A stretch of DNA of 42,779 nt from an uncultured Pelagibacteraceae bacterium (GTDB taxonomy: Bacteria > Pseudomonadota > Alphaproteobacteria > Pelagibacterales > Pelagibacteraceae): NCBI GenBank assembly GCA_902545825.1, contig CACCHS010000007.1, forward strand, positions 1 to 42,779, written 5' to 3'. The notes under the pieces are model-generated. The model was not told the DNA's origin. It searched no databases and was given only the letters and a program-made list of their open reading frames with translations. Positions 27,359-35,673 of this stretch are shown here, piece after piece; within the stretch, counting starts at the first letter, position 1, and each line of letters begins with the position of its first letter. The translations under genes were made by a program, and so were the position numbers.

Positions 27359-27823
27359 ATGAATAAAGAAAACATTCTTAAATCCTCTATAGCTGCATTA
27401 TTCTCTTTTTTAACTATAGGTGTATTAACTTTACTAACTTATAAAACTGAATATGGTATTTTTTTAATTGCATCATTTGGATCTACAATGGTGTTGCTTT
27501 ATGGATATCCTGAAAGTCCTTTCGCCCAACCAAAAAATATTTTTTTTGGTCATCTTTTGACAGCTTTGGTTGGAGTGCTTTGTTTATTGTTTATCCCATT
27601 ACCAAATTATATTTTAATACCACTGGCTGCTGGTCTTGGGGTTGGGTTAATGATACTTTTTAATGTTACTCATCCACCTGCAGGGGGCAATCCAATCATT
27701 GTGATTATTGGAGGTGTGTCTTTTGATTATTTGTTGAGCCCAATAATAACTGGTTCAATAGTTATTCTAGTTTTTGGTGTAATTTTAAATAGATTTATAT
27801 TAAAGAAAAATTACCCAAAATAG
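27359..27823 (+). CDS. HPP family integral membrane protein
   Basis: A 154-residue protein with four hydrophobic segments (about 10-28, 32-50, 58-90, 115-148) and the motif HPPAGGNPIIVIIGG that defines the HPP family. FGSTMVLLYGYPESPFAQPKN is also typical. HPP proteins have been linked to nitrite transport in plant chloroplasts; whether that applies here is unknown. It is probably cotranscribed with the SufU/NifU-like gene (7 bases between). Confidence 0.88.
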   Translation: MNKENILKSSIAALFSFLTIGVLTLLTYKTEYGIFLIASFGSTMVLLYGYPESPFAQPKNIFFGHLLTALVGVLCLLFIPLPNYILIPLAAGLGVGLMILFNVTHPPAGGNPIIVIIGGVSFDYLLSPIITGSIVILVFGVILNRFILKKNYPK

Positions 27824-27861
27824 CCACTATTTAATTGCTACTAAATCTCAAATTCTATAGA

Positions 27862-27890
27862 TTGTCTGAAAAAATATCTTTAGATACAAC
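27862..27890 (+). promoter_or_regulatory. Candidate promoter of the formate dehydrogenase gene
   Basis: TTGTCT (27862-27867), a 17-base spacer and TACAAC (27885-27890). Each hexamer matches sigma-70 consensus at 4 of 6 positions with ideal spacing, and the start of transcription would fall just before the Shine-Dalgarno. The gap between the HPP gene and fdh (82 bases) has room for it. Confidence 0.45.
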
Positions 27891-27895
27891 TTAAT

Positions 27896-27900
27896 AGGAG
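27896..27900 (+). promoter_or_regulatory. Shine-Dalgarno of formate dehydrogenase
   Basis: AGGAG sits 5 bases before the ATG at 27906, the strongest ribosome binding site seen in the window. It fixes the start and suggests high translation. Confidence 0.75.
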
Positions 27901-27905
27901 TTTAA

Positions 27906-29105
27906 ATGAAAATACTATGTATTCTGTATGATGATCCAAAAAATGGAATGCCTAAAGCATATCCAGTATCAGATTTACCAAAATTAGAAAAATATCCTGA
28001 TGGGATGACTTTACCAAGTCCAAAAGGAAGAGATTTTACGCCAGGTGAGTTACTTGGATGTGTATCAGGAGAATTAGGTTTAAGAAAATTTCTAGAAAGC
28101 AATGGTCATGAATTTGTTGTTACTAACAGTAAAGACGGAGATGGATGTGAAGCCGACAAGCACATCGTAGATGCAGATATAGTTATATCTCAACCATTTT
28201 TTCCTTATTACTTAACAAAGGAGAGAATTGCAAAAGCCAAAAACTTAAAAATGGCAATAACTGCAGGAATAGGTTCAGATCACGTTGATTTACAAGCTGC
28301 TATGGATAATAAGATTGATGTTGTTGAAGTAACATTCTGTAATTCAAGATCAGTTGCAGAACATATTGTTATGATGATTGTATCTATGGTTAGAGATTAT
28401 CATAATCAACACAGAATTGTTAACGAAGGTGGATGGAATATCGCTGATGCAGTTCAAAGAAGTTATGATGTTGAAGGAATGCACATTGGTACAGTTGCGG
28501 CTGGAAGAATTGGACTTGATGCATTAAGAAAAATGAAACCATTTGATGTTCACTTGCATTATTTTGACAGACATAAATTACCAGAAAGTGTTGAAAAAGA
28601 ATTAAATCTTACTTTTCATAATTCTGTAGAGTCTATGGTAAAGGTATGTGATGTTGTCACAATTAATTGTCCTTTGCACCCTGAGACAGAAAATTTATTT
28701 GATAAAAAAATGATAAGTAAAATGAAAAAAGGTGCATACATAGTTAATACTGCTAGAGGAAAAATATGTAATAGAGATGATATAGCAGAAGCATTAAAAT
28801 CAGGTCAATTAAGTGGCTATGCAGGAGATGTGTGGTTCCCTCAGCCTGCGCCAAACGACCATGTATGGAGAACAATGCCTAATCACGGTATGACCCCACA
28901 TACATCTGGTACTTCTTTGTCTGCTCAAGCAAGATATGCAGACGGAGTAAGAGAAATACTTGAATGTTTCTTTGATAAAAAACCTATAAGAGATCAATAT
29001 TTAATAGTTAAAGACGGTCAGCTCGCTGGTATGGGTGCTCACTCTTACAGCAAAGGATCTGCAACAAGTGGATCTGAGGAAGCCGCAAAATATAAAAAAA
29101 AATAA
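27906..29105 (+). CDS. fdh: NAD-dependent formate dehydrogenase
   Basis: This D-2-hydroxyacid-dehydrogenase-family enzyme oxidises formate to CO2 and reduces NAD. At 399 residues it aligns almost residue for residue with the Pseudomonas-type enzyme: Asn146 and the SVAEHIVMM helix, the Rossmann loop GTVAAGRIG, Asp221 (YFDRHKLP) indicating NAD rather than NADP, Arg284 (NTARGK) and the catalytic His332 in TPHTSGTSLSAQARYADG. The N-terminal extension LYDDPKNGMPKAYPVSDLPK is specific to formate dehydrogenases of this type. It would feed energy from one-carbon oxidation. A 15-base-pair hairpin follows the stop. Confidence 0.96.
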   Translation: MKILCILYDDPKNGMPKAYPVSDLPKLEKYPDGMTLPSPKGRDFTPGELLGCVSGELGLRKFLESNGHEFVVTNSKDGDGCEADKHIVDADIVISQPFFPYYLTKERIAKAKNLKMAITAGIGSDHVDLQAAMDNKIDVVEVTFCNSRSVAEHIVMMIVSMVRDYHNQHRIVNEGGWNIADAVQRSYDVEGMHIGTVAAGRIGLDALRKMKPFDVHLHYFDRHKLPESVEKELNLTFHNSVESMVKVCDVVTINCPLHPETENLFDKKMISKMKKGAYIVNTARGKICNRDDIAEALKSGQLSGYAGDVWFPQPAPNDHVWRTMPNHGMTPHTSGTSLSAQARYADGVREILECFFDKKPIRDQYLIVKDGQLAGMGAHSYSKGSATSGSEEAAKYKKK

Positions 29106-29127
29106 ATTCTTAATTTTTAGTAACAAA

Positions 29128-29160
29128 CTCAAGTTTATATCACCTTGATATAAACTTGAG
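29128..29160 (+). terminator. Perfect 15-bp hairpin after formate dehydrogenase
   Basis: CTCAAGTTTATATCA (29128-29142), loop CCT, then its exact reverse complement (29146-29160); one more A-T pair can be added outside. It starts 23 bases after the fdh stop. A long U tract is missing on the 3' side (TATTAACTAT), so it may act as a weak terminator or as a 3'-end stabiliser. It is the only strong hairpin I found between genes. Confidence 0.65.
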
Positions 29161-29179
29161 TATTAACTATATCTATTTA

Positions 29180-30640
29180 ATGGCAGTTGATAATAAAATT
29201 GAATGGAATTTCAATAATACATATTTGAGTCTTCCAAAGATAATGTTATCTGAACAAAAACCAGATATAGTTAAGAAACCAGAAGTTGTTATAATTAATC
29301 ATTCTTTATCAGAAGAGCTTGGTTTAAATTTATTGAATTTAGATAATGACTATCTAGCATCAGTTTTTTCTGGGAATTCATTACCTGATGGATCCAAGAC
29401 TATTTCAATGGCATATGCTGGTCATCAATTTGGACATTTTACTATTTTAGGTGATGGTAGAGCAATAACAATCGGTGAACATGTAACTCAAAATAATCAA
29501 AGATTTGAAATTCAATTTAAAGGTTCAGGTAAAACTAAATTTTCTAGAGATGGTGATGGTAAAGCTGCATTAGGTCCTATGTTGAGAGAGTATATTATTA
29601 GTGAGGCAATGCATTATTTGAATATACCTACAACAAGAAGTTTAGCTGTAATAAAAACTGGTGAAAAAGTTATTAGGGAGAAAGAATTAAAAGGAGCAAT
29701 TCTTACTAGAGTAGCTACTAGTCATCTTCGTGTAGGTACATTTCAATACTTTGCATATAAAAAAGACGATTCAAGTTTAAAAACTCTTATTAATTTTACA
29801 ATAAATAAACATTACCCATCTTTAAAAAATAAAGAAAATTTATATTTAAATTTAATTGATAAATTGATGGAAAAACAGATTGATTTAATTGTGAATTGGA
29901 TGAGGGTAGGATTCATTCATGGAGTAATGAATACAGATAATATGGCTTTATCAGGTGAAACTATTGATTATGGCCCATGTGCTTTTATGGATCAGTACGA
30001 TCCAAAGAGTGTATTCAGCTCAATAGACCATTTTGGTCGTTACGCATATTACAACCAACCTACAATAGCAAAATGGAACCTTGCGAGATTTGCTGAGTGT
30101 TTAATTCCTTTACTTGATTCAAATAAAGATAAAGCAATAAAATTAGCTACAGATAAGGTAAATGAATTTGATAGTAATTACGAAAAAAAATGGCTTGGAA
30201 TGATGAGAGATAAGCTTGGAATGATAGGCAATCAAAAAGAAGATGAGGTATTAATCTTAGACTTGTTACAATGGATGCATATAAATAAAGCTGATTATAC
30301 TAATACATTTTGTAATTTAACTTATGAAAATATGATTAACGATAAAATCTTTCATAAAGATGACTTTTTAAAATGGAAGGAAAGATGGAAAATTCGTCTA
30401 TCAGTAAATAATAATGACAAAACTTCAGAAAAGACTATGAAAAAATCAAACCCTGTAGTGATACCACGAAATCATCTGGTTGAAGATGCTTTGAAAACTG
30501 CAGAGACAGGTGATTTGGAAAAAACAAATAGATTACTGAAAGTCTTAAGTGAACCTTACAAAATACAATCCTCAATTCAAGATTTACAGACATCTCCTAA
30601 GCCTAGCAAAATTCCGTATAAAACTTTTTGCGGCACATAA
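29180..30640 (+). CDS. selO: Protein adenylyltransferase SelO (YdiU/UPF0061 family)
   Basis: SelO is a pseudokinase-fold enzyme that transfers AMP to Ser, Thr or Tyr of target proteins, linked to redox stress. The motifs are intact: AYAGHQFGHFTILGDGRA, QFKGSGKTKFSRDGDGKAAL (flipped nucleotide binding), LREYIISEAMHYLNIPTTRS, HGVMNTDNMALSGETIDYGP (metal-binding Asn and Asp), and the C-terminal TFCGT with the cysteine that is selenocysteine in vertebrate forms. I chose the ATG at 29180 (MAVDNKIEWNF); an upstream TTG at 29156 lies inside the hairpin. At 486 residues this is the standard length. Confidence 0.94.
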   Translation: MAVDNKIEWNFNNTYLSLPKIMLSEQKPDIVKKPEVVIINHSLSEELGLNLLNLDNDYLASVFSGNSLPDGSKTISMAYAGHQFGHFTILGDGRAITIGEHVTQNNQRFEIQFKGSGKTKFSRDGDGKAALGPMLREYIISEAMHYLNIPTTRSLAVIKTGEKVIREKELKGAILTRVATSHLRVGTFQYFAYKKDDSSLKTLINFTINKHYPSLKNKENLYLNLIDKLMEKQIDLIVNWMRVGFIHGVMNTDNMALSGETIDYGPCAFMDQYDPKSVFSSIDHFGRYAYYNQPTIAKWNLARFAECLIPLLDSNKDKAIKLATDKVNEFDSNYEKKWLGMMRDKLGMIGNQKEDEVLILDLLQWMHINKADYTNTFCNLTYENMINDKIFHKDDFLKWKERWKIRLSVNNNDKTSEKTMKKSNPVVIPRNHLVEDALKTAETGDLEKTNRLLKVLSEPYKIQSSIQDLQTSPKPSKIPYKTFCGT

Positions 30641-30652
30641 TCTTGAATTTAC

Positions 30653-30826
30653 ATGTACGAGAAATTAAAGAAATTTTATAAACCATTTTTGATTACTTAT
30701 ATTTTGTTTTCGGTGGCAATCGGATTTTATCCTTCTTTTGAATTTTACTCGTTAAAAGGACAATCTATTATTATTTTTGTATCTTTTTTTAATGGGTTGC
30801 TTGGAATTTATTTAAAAAAAAATTAA
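30653..30826 (+). CDS. Small two-helix membrane protein (57 residues)
   Basis: An open frame with ATG start 12 bases after selO: MYEKLKKFYKPFLITYILFS, then a second hydrophobic segment containing QSIIIFVSFFNGLLGIYL and a KKN end. The layout is a basic N-terminus, two membrane helices (about 11-27 and 37-54) and a short loop. It fills most of the 182-base gap between selO and the FAD oxidoreductase, and its TAA interlocks with that gene's stop (TTAA at 30823-30826). I do not recognise a family; coding status rests on fit to the gap and on a sensible membrane topology. Confidence 0.6.
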   Translation: MYEKLKKFYKPFLITYILFSVAIGFYPSFEFYSLKGQSIIIFVSFFNGLLGIYLKKN

Positions 30827-31926
30827 AGTACATAAGGTTCGGGCCTTGCATTCTTGTCTAAAACTCTCTCGACTGCAAATTCACTTATATCAATAGTTTG
30901 ATATGAGCCTGTTGTTATAAGTTCAGTCAATGCTCTACCAATTCCAGGCGCTTGCATTAATCCTCTACCAGTAAAACCTGAGGCCAAATATACATTCTCA
31001 TATTTAGGATGTTTTCCTACTACGGCGTTATTATCTAATTTATTGCAATCATAATAACCTGCCCAGCCTCCAGTAAGCTTCAATTCCTCAAATGCAGGTA
31101 TTCTTTTTGCTAAAGCAGGCCAAACCAATTCTTCGAAATCATTCCAGGCTGGCTCAAGATCGTCAGCATCAAAAACAGATATTGGGGAGCCTGCTAAATA
31201 TTCTTTTCCTTCTGGTCTCCAATAAACTCCTGTAGTTAAATCACCAGTTAAAGGCATATCAGCGTAATGTTTTGGGCACTTAACCCTAAACACGGTATGT
31301 TTTTGTGGGACAACGGGAATATCATCTAAAAGTTTTTTAGTCCAACACCCAGCGGCAGATACAATTGTATGAGCCTTAACTTCAGAAATATTATTTATCT
31401 CACCTTTAATGAACTCGGCCCCAAGTTCCATGGCTTTACTTTTCAATGCTCCATGAAACATAAAAGGATCAATCCATCCCTCAGTTTTATTATCTGTATA
31501 TGTTGCGGTTTCGATACCCTCATTGTTAATATAAGGAAAAACCTTTGACAATTCTGAGCCTTTAATATTTTTAGTACCAGCATCACAAGCTTTATGATTT
31601 TCAAGCGCTCTATATTGTTCCTCTGCATGCTCAGGTCCAAACATCAATAGATATCCGTTGGCTACCATACTAGCTGTTGGATTGGGATTTTTTTCGGTTT
31701 TTAAAACATTGGGTAAATCAAAAATAAATTCTTTTGCAAATTTTCCAAGAAGGATATTTTCTTTTTGAAAAAATTGTCTTCTGAACCCTCCAAGCGAAAG
31801 TGGGAAAGATGCTTGTTTATAGGTTGGATCTCTCTCAATTACTTTAACTTTTCTTCCTTCTTTTGATAAAAAATAAGCAGTAGCAGTTCCAATGATACCC
31901 CCACCAATAATTACTACGTCATCCAT
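30823..31926 (-). CDS. FAD-dependent oxidoreductase (DAO family, FOXRED1/sarcosine-oxidase-like)
   Basis: A 367-residue flavoprotein with the dinucleotide fold VVIIGGGIIGTATAYFLSKEG at residues 4-24, followed by ERD as the ribose-binding acid, LGGFRRQFFQKENI (like the SxGGxRxQF of FOXRED1 and sarcosine oxidase beta), INNEGIETATYTDNKTEGWIDP, VSAAGCWTK, and a C-terminal ASGFTGRGLMQAPGIGRAL that closes the FAD site. Members oxidise N-methyl or D-amino acids; the substrate here is unknown. It lies one base after tspO on the minus strand and probably shares its transcript. Confidence 0.88.
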   Translation of the reverse strand: MDDVVIIGGGIIGTATAYFLSKEGRKVKVIERDPTYKQASFPLSLGGFRRQFFQKENILLGKFAKEFIFDLPNVLKTEKNPNPTASMVANGYLLMFGPEHAEEQYRALENHKACDAGTKNIKGSELSKVFPYINNEGIETATYTDNKTEGWIDPFMFHGALKSKAMELGAEFIKGEINNISEVKAHTIVSAAGCWTKKLLDDIPVVPQKHTVFRVKCPKHYADMPLTGDLTTGVYWRPEGKEYLAGSPISVFDADDLEPAWNDFEELVWPALAKRIPAFEELKLTGGWAGYYDCNKLDNNAVVGKHPKYENVYLASGFTGRGLMQAPGIGRALTELITTGSYQTIDISEFAVERVLDKNARPEPYVL

Positions 31927-31927
31927 A

Positions 31928-32395
31928 TTAATTTAAATATAATAAAGTTGCATTTAGTATCAAAGCATAACAACTCCATAACAAATATGGAATCATTAAA
32001 TAATAACTTATATTACTTATTTGTTTAAATTTTATAGTAAGAATTACAATAAATAAAATCAGCACAATCAAATTTACTAATGCTAAAGAAATATTATGGA
32101 AAACAAAAAAAACTATACTCCAAGTTGTATTAAATAGTAAGTGAATAAAGTAAATTAAAACGATGTTTAAATTTTTATAATTTTTGTGCCATGCTAGCCA
32201 TATAGCAATGGTCATAAACAAATAAAGTGTTGTCCAAACAGGTGCAAAAATCCAGTCAGGTGGGGTTAAAAACGATTTATTCAAGCTTGAATACCAGGGC
32301 TCTTTTGAATTGATAGTTGAAATACCCCCAATAAATGACGCAGAATAAGTCGCAATTGCGAAAAGCATAAACGATATAAATTTATTTTTTAACAT
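31928..32395 (-). CDS. tspO: TspO/MBR family protein
   Basis: A tryptophan-rich sensory protein with five membrane helices that binds porphyrins and affects tetrapyrrole export and light or oxygen responses in alphaproteobacteria. The 155-residue protein has WYSSLNKSFLTPPDWIFAPV, WTTLYLFMTIAIWLAW and FNTTWSIVFF, the family hallmarks. I chose the ATG at 32395 (MLKNKF): the longer TTG start at 32410 would begin upstream of a TATAAT that fits as the gene's own -10 box. The downstream FAD oxidoreductase follows one base later. Confidence 0.92.
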   Translation of the reverse strand: MLKNKFISFMLFAIATYSASFIGGISTINSKEPWYSSLNKSFLTPPDWIFAPVWTTLYLFMTIAIWLAWHKNYKNLNIVLIYFIHLLFNTTWSIVFFVFHNISLALVNLIVLILFIVILTIKFKQISNISYYLMIPYLLWSCYALILNATLLYLN

Positions 32396-32400
32396 ATAAG

Positions 32401-32407
32401 TATTATA
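32401..32407. promoter_or_regulatory. Overlapping -10 boxes of the divergent tspO and SDR genes
   Basis: The heptamer TATTATA reads TATTAT on the plus strand (32401-32406, 13 bases before the SDR ATG) and TATAAT on the minus strand (32407-32402, 6 bases before the tspO ATG). The spacing predicts a leaderless tspO mRNA and an SDR leader of about 7 bases. The call is by position and consensus only. Confidence 0.45.
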
Positions 32408-32419
32408 CAACAGTATAGG

Positions 32420-33181
32420 ATGAATAAAAAAACTATTTGGATAACGGGTGGCAGTACGGGAATTGGAAAAGCTCTAGCTATTAAATTTGCAAGTATGGGA
32501 TGGAATGTTGCTATTTCTGCTAGAAGAGAGGGTCTTCTTAAAGAAATATCAGAAAATAATAAAAATATTTTTTCATACCCCTTAGATGTAACAGACAAGT
32601 CGAAATGTTTGGAAGTTTTCAATGAAATTCAAAAAAAATTTGAAAACGTAGAAATATGTTTTTTTTCAACAGGGACATGGAATCCTAAAAAAGAAAAGGA
32701 TATTGACGTGGAGCAAATTGAAGAGGTATTTAAAGTAAATTTTTTTGGAACATTAAACTGTATCAAAGCTGTTGAAAAATATTTTAAAGAAAAAAAAGGT
32801 GGTATAATAACAATTGTATCCTCTATCGCAGGTTACAGAGGATTACCAAACTCAACTGGTTATGGTCCATCTAAATCAGCTTTAAATAACCTTGCAGAAA
32901 GTTTATTTTTTGATTTTAAAAGATCTAATGTTCGTGTCAGTTTAGTATCACCAGGTTTTATAAAAACGCCAATGACAGATAAAAATGATTTTAAAATGCC
33001 TTTTTTGAAAACTACCGATTATGCTGCTGAAAAAATATATGATGGGCTTATAAATAAAAATAATTTTGAAATTCATTTTCCAAAATCCCTCACAATAATT
33101 CTGAAAATACTAAGTTTTTTACCTAGTAAAATTTATTTTAGTCTTGTAGGAAAAATGACAAAGCATCAAAAAAAAAATTAA
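32420..33181 (+). CDS. Short-chain dehydrogenase/reductase
   Basis: A 253-residue classical SDR: cofactor loop WITGGSTGIGKALA, SARREG giving NADP preference (Arg after the second strand), ITIVSSIAGYRGLPNSTGYG with the catalytic Ser, and Tyr-x3-Lys in YGPSKSAL, then VSPGFIKTPMT. The C-terminus has a hydrophobic, membrane-leaning end (SLTIILKILSFLPSKIYFSL), as in SDRs acting on lipids. It converges on the DUF3833 gene with interlocked stops. Genes of this type are often found near DUF1365 and CFA-synthase genes, so a lipid substrate is possible. Confidence 0.88.
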   Translation: MNKKTIWITGGSTGIGKALAIKFASMGWNVAISARREGLLKEISENNKNIFSYPLDVTDKSKCLEVFNEIQKKFENVEICFFSTGTWNPKKEKDIDVEQIEEVFKVNFFGTLNCIKAVEKYFKEKKGGIITIVSSIAGYRGLPNSTGYGPSKSALNNLAESLFFDFKRSNVRVSLVSPGFIKTPMTDKNDFKMPFLKTTDYAAEKIYDGLINKNNFEIHFPKSLTIILKILSFLPSKIYFSLVGKMTKHQKKN

Positions 33182-33726
33182 TCTTTTACAAAAACAACCG
33201 TCAACTCTGCAACTTTAAATCCAAATTTTGTCATTGTTGCTCTATTGATGGCTACACGTTCATCTTGTTTAAATATCCAGTCGTCAAAAGTAATTTTTAT
33301 TTCTTTTCCTTTAACAGGGACTAAAAGAACATATTCAAATTTAAAAGCTGGTCCATAAGAATAGCCTTTGGCTTTTCCTACTACATCTCCAGCTGTTCCC
33401 TCATAATTATTTTCATCAATTTTATTAATTTGCCATTGTCTTTTTTGAATCTCACCATCATCCCAATTAAATATTTCATCAAGAATTAGTTGTTTTCCAT
33501 CCCACTTTCCATTTAGTTCTGCTGAAAATTGTCTGATTACTTTACCAGATCTGTTTTGTAATACTCCCCAGGCTTTTACATTTCCCGAAAGATATTTTTC
33601 AATAATAAGTCTTGGTTCTTTATTTTTAAAATCTTCTGGTTTCATATTGTTAGTACTGCAGCTTGTATTAAATGAAAATATAATAATCAACAAAAAAGGA
33701 AATATTATTTTTTTTATATTTTTCAT
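33178..33726 (-). CDS. DUF3833 family lipoprotein-like protein
   Basis: A 182-residue protein with a signal peptide (MKNIKKIIFPFLLIIIFSFN) and a cysteine in TSCSTN that could be lipidated, though the lipobox is not canonical. The mature part contains YLSGNVKAWGVLQNRSGKVI, NWDDGEIQKRQWQI, GTAGDVVGKAKGYSYGPAFK and DDWIFKQDERVAINRATMTK, a pattern I associate with DUF3833, a family without known activity that occurs beside CFA-synthase genes. It is the last gene of the long minus-strand run, 4 bases after the CFA-synthase-like gene. Confidence 0.82.
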   Translation of the reverse strand: MKNIKKIIFPFLLIIIFSFNTSCSTNNMKPEDFKNKEPRLIIEKYLSGNVKAWGVLQNRSGKVIRQFSAELNGKWDGKQLILDEIFNWDDGEIQKRQWQINKIDENNYEGTAGDVVGKAKGYSYGPAFKFEYVLLVPVKGKEIKITFDDWIFKQDERVAINRATMTKFGFKVAELTVVFVKD

Positions 33727-33730
33727 AATT

Positions 33731-34903
33731 TTATTTATTTTGGAGTGAAAATTGTATTAGATCAATATTTTTAGATTTAAAACCAGCCTCACAATAAGAC
33801 AAATAAAAATTCCACATTCTTTTAAATGTAAGGTCAAACCCTTGTTTTGAAATTTCGTTCCATTTTTTTTGAAATTCATCCCTCCATACCATCAAAGTAT
33901 CTGAATAATGTTTGCCGTATGAATAACACTGATTAAAATTTAGATTATTTACATTTGCAAGTTCAATAATATTTTTTTTACAAGGCAAAAAACCACCAGG
34001 AAAAATATACTTCTGAATAAAATCTTGCTTAGATTTGTACCTATTATATAAATTATCATCGATAGTGATTGCTTGTATTGCTGCTGTTCCTCCAGATTTT
34101 AGGTTTTCTTTAATTGTTTTAAAATAACCTTTTAAATATTTTTGCCCGACTGCTTCTATCATTTCAATAGATGCAATTGAATTATACTTTGATTTTACAT
34201 CTCTATAATCCATCATTTTAATATTTACTTTTTCATTAAGACCTTTTTTAAAAATTCTTTCTTTTGCATAATCAAATTGTTTTTTTGATATAGTTATACA
34301 ATCAATTTTGACCTCATAATTTTTTCCGACATACTCTGCATATCCACCCCATCCACATCCAATTTCAAGCATTTTATCTCCAGCTTTTGGTTTAATTAAA
34401 TTGGAAAGTTTTTTATATTTATTTATCTGTGCATCCTCTAAATTATTTTTTCCGTTTTCAAAAATAGCACTTGAATATGTTAAGGTTTTATCAAGCCATA
34501 TAGAAAAAAATTCATTTCCTAAATCATAGTGTTTTGAAATATTTTCTTTACTTCTTTCCTTGGTATTTTTAATAAAAATATTTTTAACATAGTTCAATAT
34601 TGGTAAGTCGAATGCACCTGAGAATTTATGTACAGTTTTAATATTTTTAGCTAAGATTTCTATTAAGTTTGTTAAATTGTTTGTTTCAATTTCATCTCTC
34701 ATATAGGACTCGGCAAGTCCAATACTTCCTTTATTTATAATTTCTAAAAAAAAACCTGGCTTTTTAATTATTAGGTCAGCTTCCAAGCCAGAGCTCTTAT
34801 CACCGATGATAAACTGTTTTCCGTCAAAGTTTTTAAGATTAATTTTTCCATACTTAATTTTGGATAAAAGACTAAATACAATTTTATCTGCTATTTTATT
34901 CAT
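33731..34903 (-). CDS. cfa: Cyclopropane-fatty-acyl-phospholipid synthase family methyltransferase
   Basis: CFA-family enzymes transfer a methylene or methyl group from SAM to unsaturated acyl chains in membrane phospholipids. The 390-residue protein has the N-terminal lipid-binding part (GSIGLAESYMRDEIETNNL), SKHYDLGNEFFSIWLDKTLTYSSA, the SAM loop LEIGCGWGGYAEY (about 179-191), and SIEMIEAVGQKYLKGYF with the catalytic acidic region, then QKYIFPGGFLP. Cyclopropanation or methyl-branching (as in furan fatty acid synthesis) cannot be told apart by eye. It lies between DUF1365 (2-base gap) and DUF3833 (4-base gap). Confidence 0.92.
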   Translation of the reverse strand: MNKIADKIVFSLLSKIKYGKINLKNFDGKQFIIGDKSSGLEADLIIKKPGFFLEIINKGSIGLAESYMRDEIETNNLTNLIEILAKNIKTVHKFSGAFDLPILNYVKNIFIKNTKERSKENISKHYDLGNEFFSIWLDKTLTYSSAIFENGKNNLEDAQINKYKKLSNLIKPKAGDKMLEIGCGWGGYAEYVGKNYEVKIDCITISKKQFDYAKERIFKKGLNEKVNIKMMDYRDVKSKYNSIASIEMIEAVGQKYLKGYFKTIKENLKSGGTAAIQAITIDDNLYNRYKSKQDFIQKYIFPGGFLPCKKNIIELANVNNLNFNQCYSYGKHYSDTLMVWRDEFQKKWNEISKQGFDLTFKRMWNFYLSYCEAGFKSKNIDLIQFSLQNK

Positions 34904-34905
34904 AA

Positions 34906-35673
34906 TTATTTTTCAAAAGATATGTTGTTTTTTATATTAACTTTTTTTTTTACTAATTTAATTCCTTTAAGCCATAATCTTAATGCCTCAAAATGTATCG
35001 CCGATATTATTTTAAAAGTCATTAGTGGGTGTTTAAGATAAGAAAATATAAGGTTTTTTGAGTTTAAATTTGATCTTACACCATCTTGAGATGCAAATAA
35101 CAATTTCCCACTTTTATCTCTTTGATCAATTATTATTGATAGACTTTTATCTGGGTTTAGCACTTTAAAATAATACTTAGATTCTAAATCCATAAAAGGT
35201 GATACAAAAAATTTTTTTTCACAATTATTTTTTAGTAATTCTGATTTTTCATCTACTTTAAATACATAGGTATGTTGTTCACCAAATGTATTTTTTACCT
35301 CATACAAAATAGATATTAATTTTGATTTAGAATTATAAACAAAAAAAATACTTAAAGGATTAAATACATAACCTAATATTCTTGGATAACATAATATCTT
35401 TATTTTTATTTCTTCATTGTTTATTCCAAATGATTTTAAATTTAATTTTACCCACTCAGTAAGGGAGGATCCATCTCTTGGACCATGATCTTTATCATAA
35501 AAACTCATAAGGTTAAATTTGTTATAAGAGAAAAAATTTATATTTTTACTAATAAATTTAATTTCATTTAAATCTAATAAAATTGAAAAAACTTTATACT
35601 TAAAAAAATGTTCTTTTGGTTTAAATCTTTTATGAACTACTTTTCCAGTATAAATAAAAGACTCTTTAATCAT
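34906..35673 (-). CDS. DUF1365 family protein
   Basis: A 255-residue protein with the family's features: YTGKVVHKRFKPKEHFFKYK at the N-terminus, LMSFYDKDHGPRDG, ILCYPRILGYVFNPLSIFFV, EVKNTFGEQHTYVF, and a C-terminal SYLKHPLMTFKIISAIHFEA. DUF1365 proteins have no proven reaction but are consistently found between an FAD amine-oxidase-like gene and a CFA-synthase gene, as here. It overlaps the upstream flavoprotein gene by 8 bases. Confidence 0.9.
   Translation of the reverse strand: MIKESFIYTGKVVHKRFKPKEHFFKYKVFSILLDLNEIKFISKNINFFSYNKFNLMSFYDKDHGPRDGSSLTEWVKLNLKSFGINNEEIKIKILCYPRILGYVFNPLSIFFVYNSKSKLISILYEVKNTFGEQHTYVFKVDEKSELLKNNCEKKFFVSPFMDLESKYYFKVLNPDKSLSIIIDQRDKSGKLLFASQDGVRSNLNSKNLIFSYLKHPLMTFKIISAIHFEALRLWLKGIKLVKKKVNIKNNISFEK

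Noticed and set aside
29156..29179. Longer SelO start at TTG 29156
   Set aside because: The TTG lies within the hairpin after fdh and adds residues not seen in the family; the ATG at 29180 fits better.
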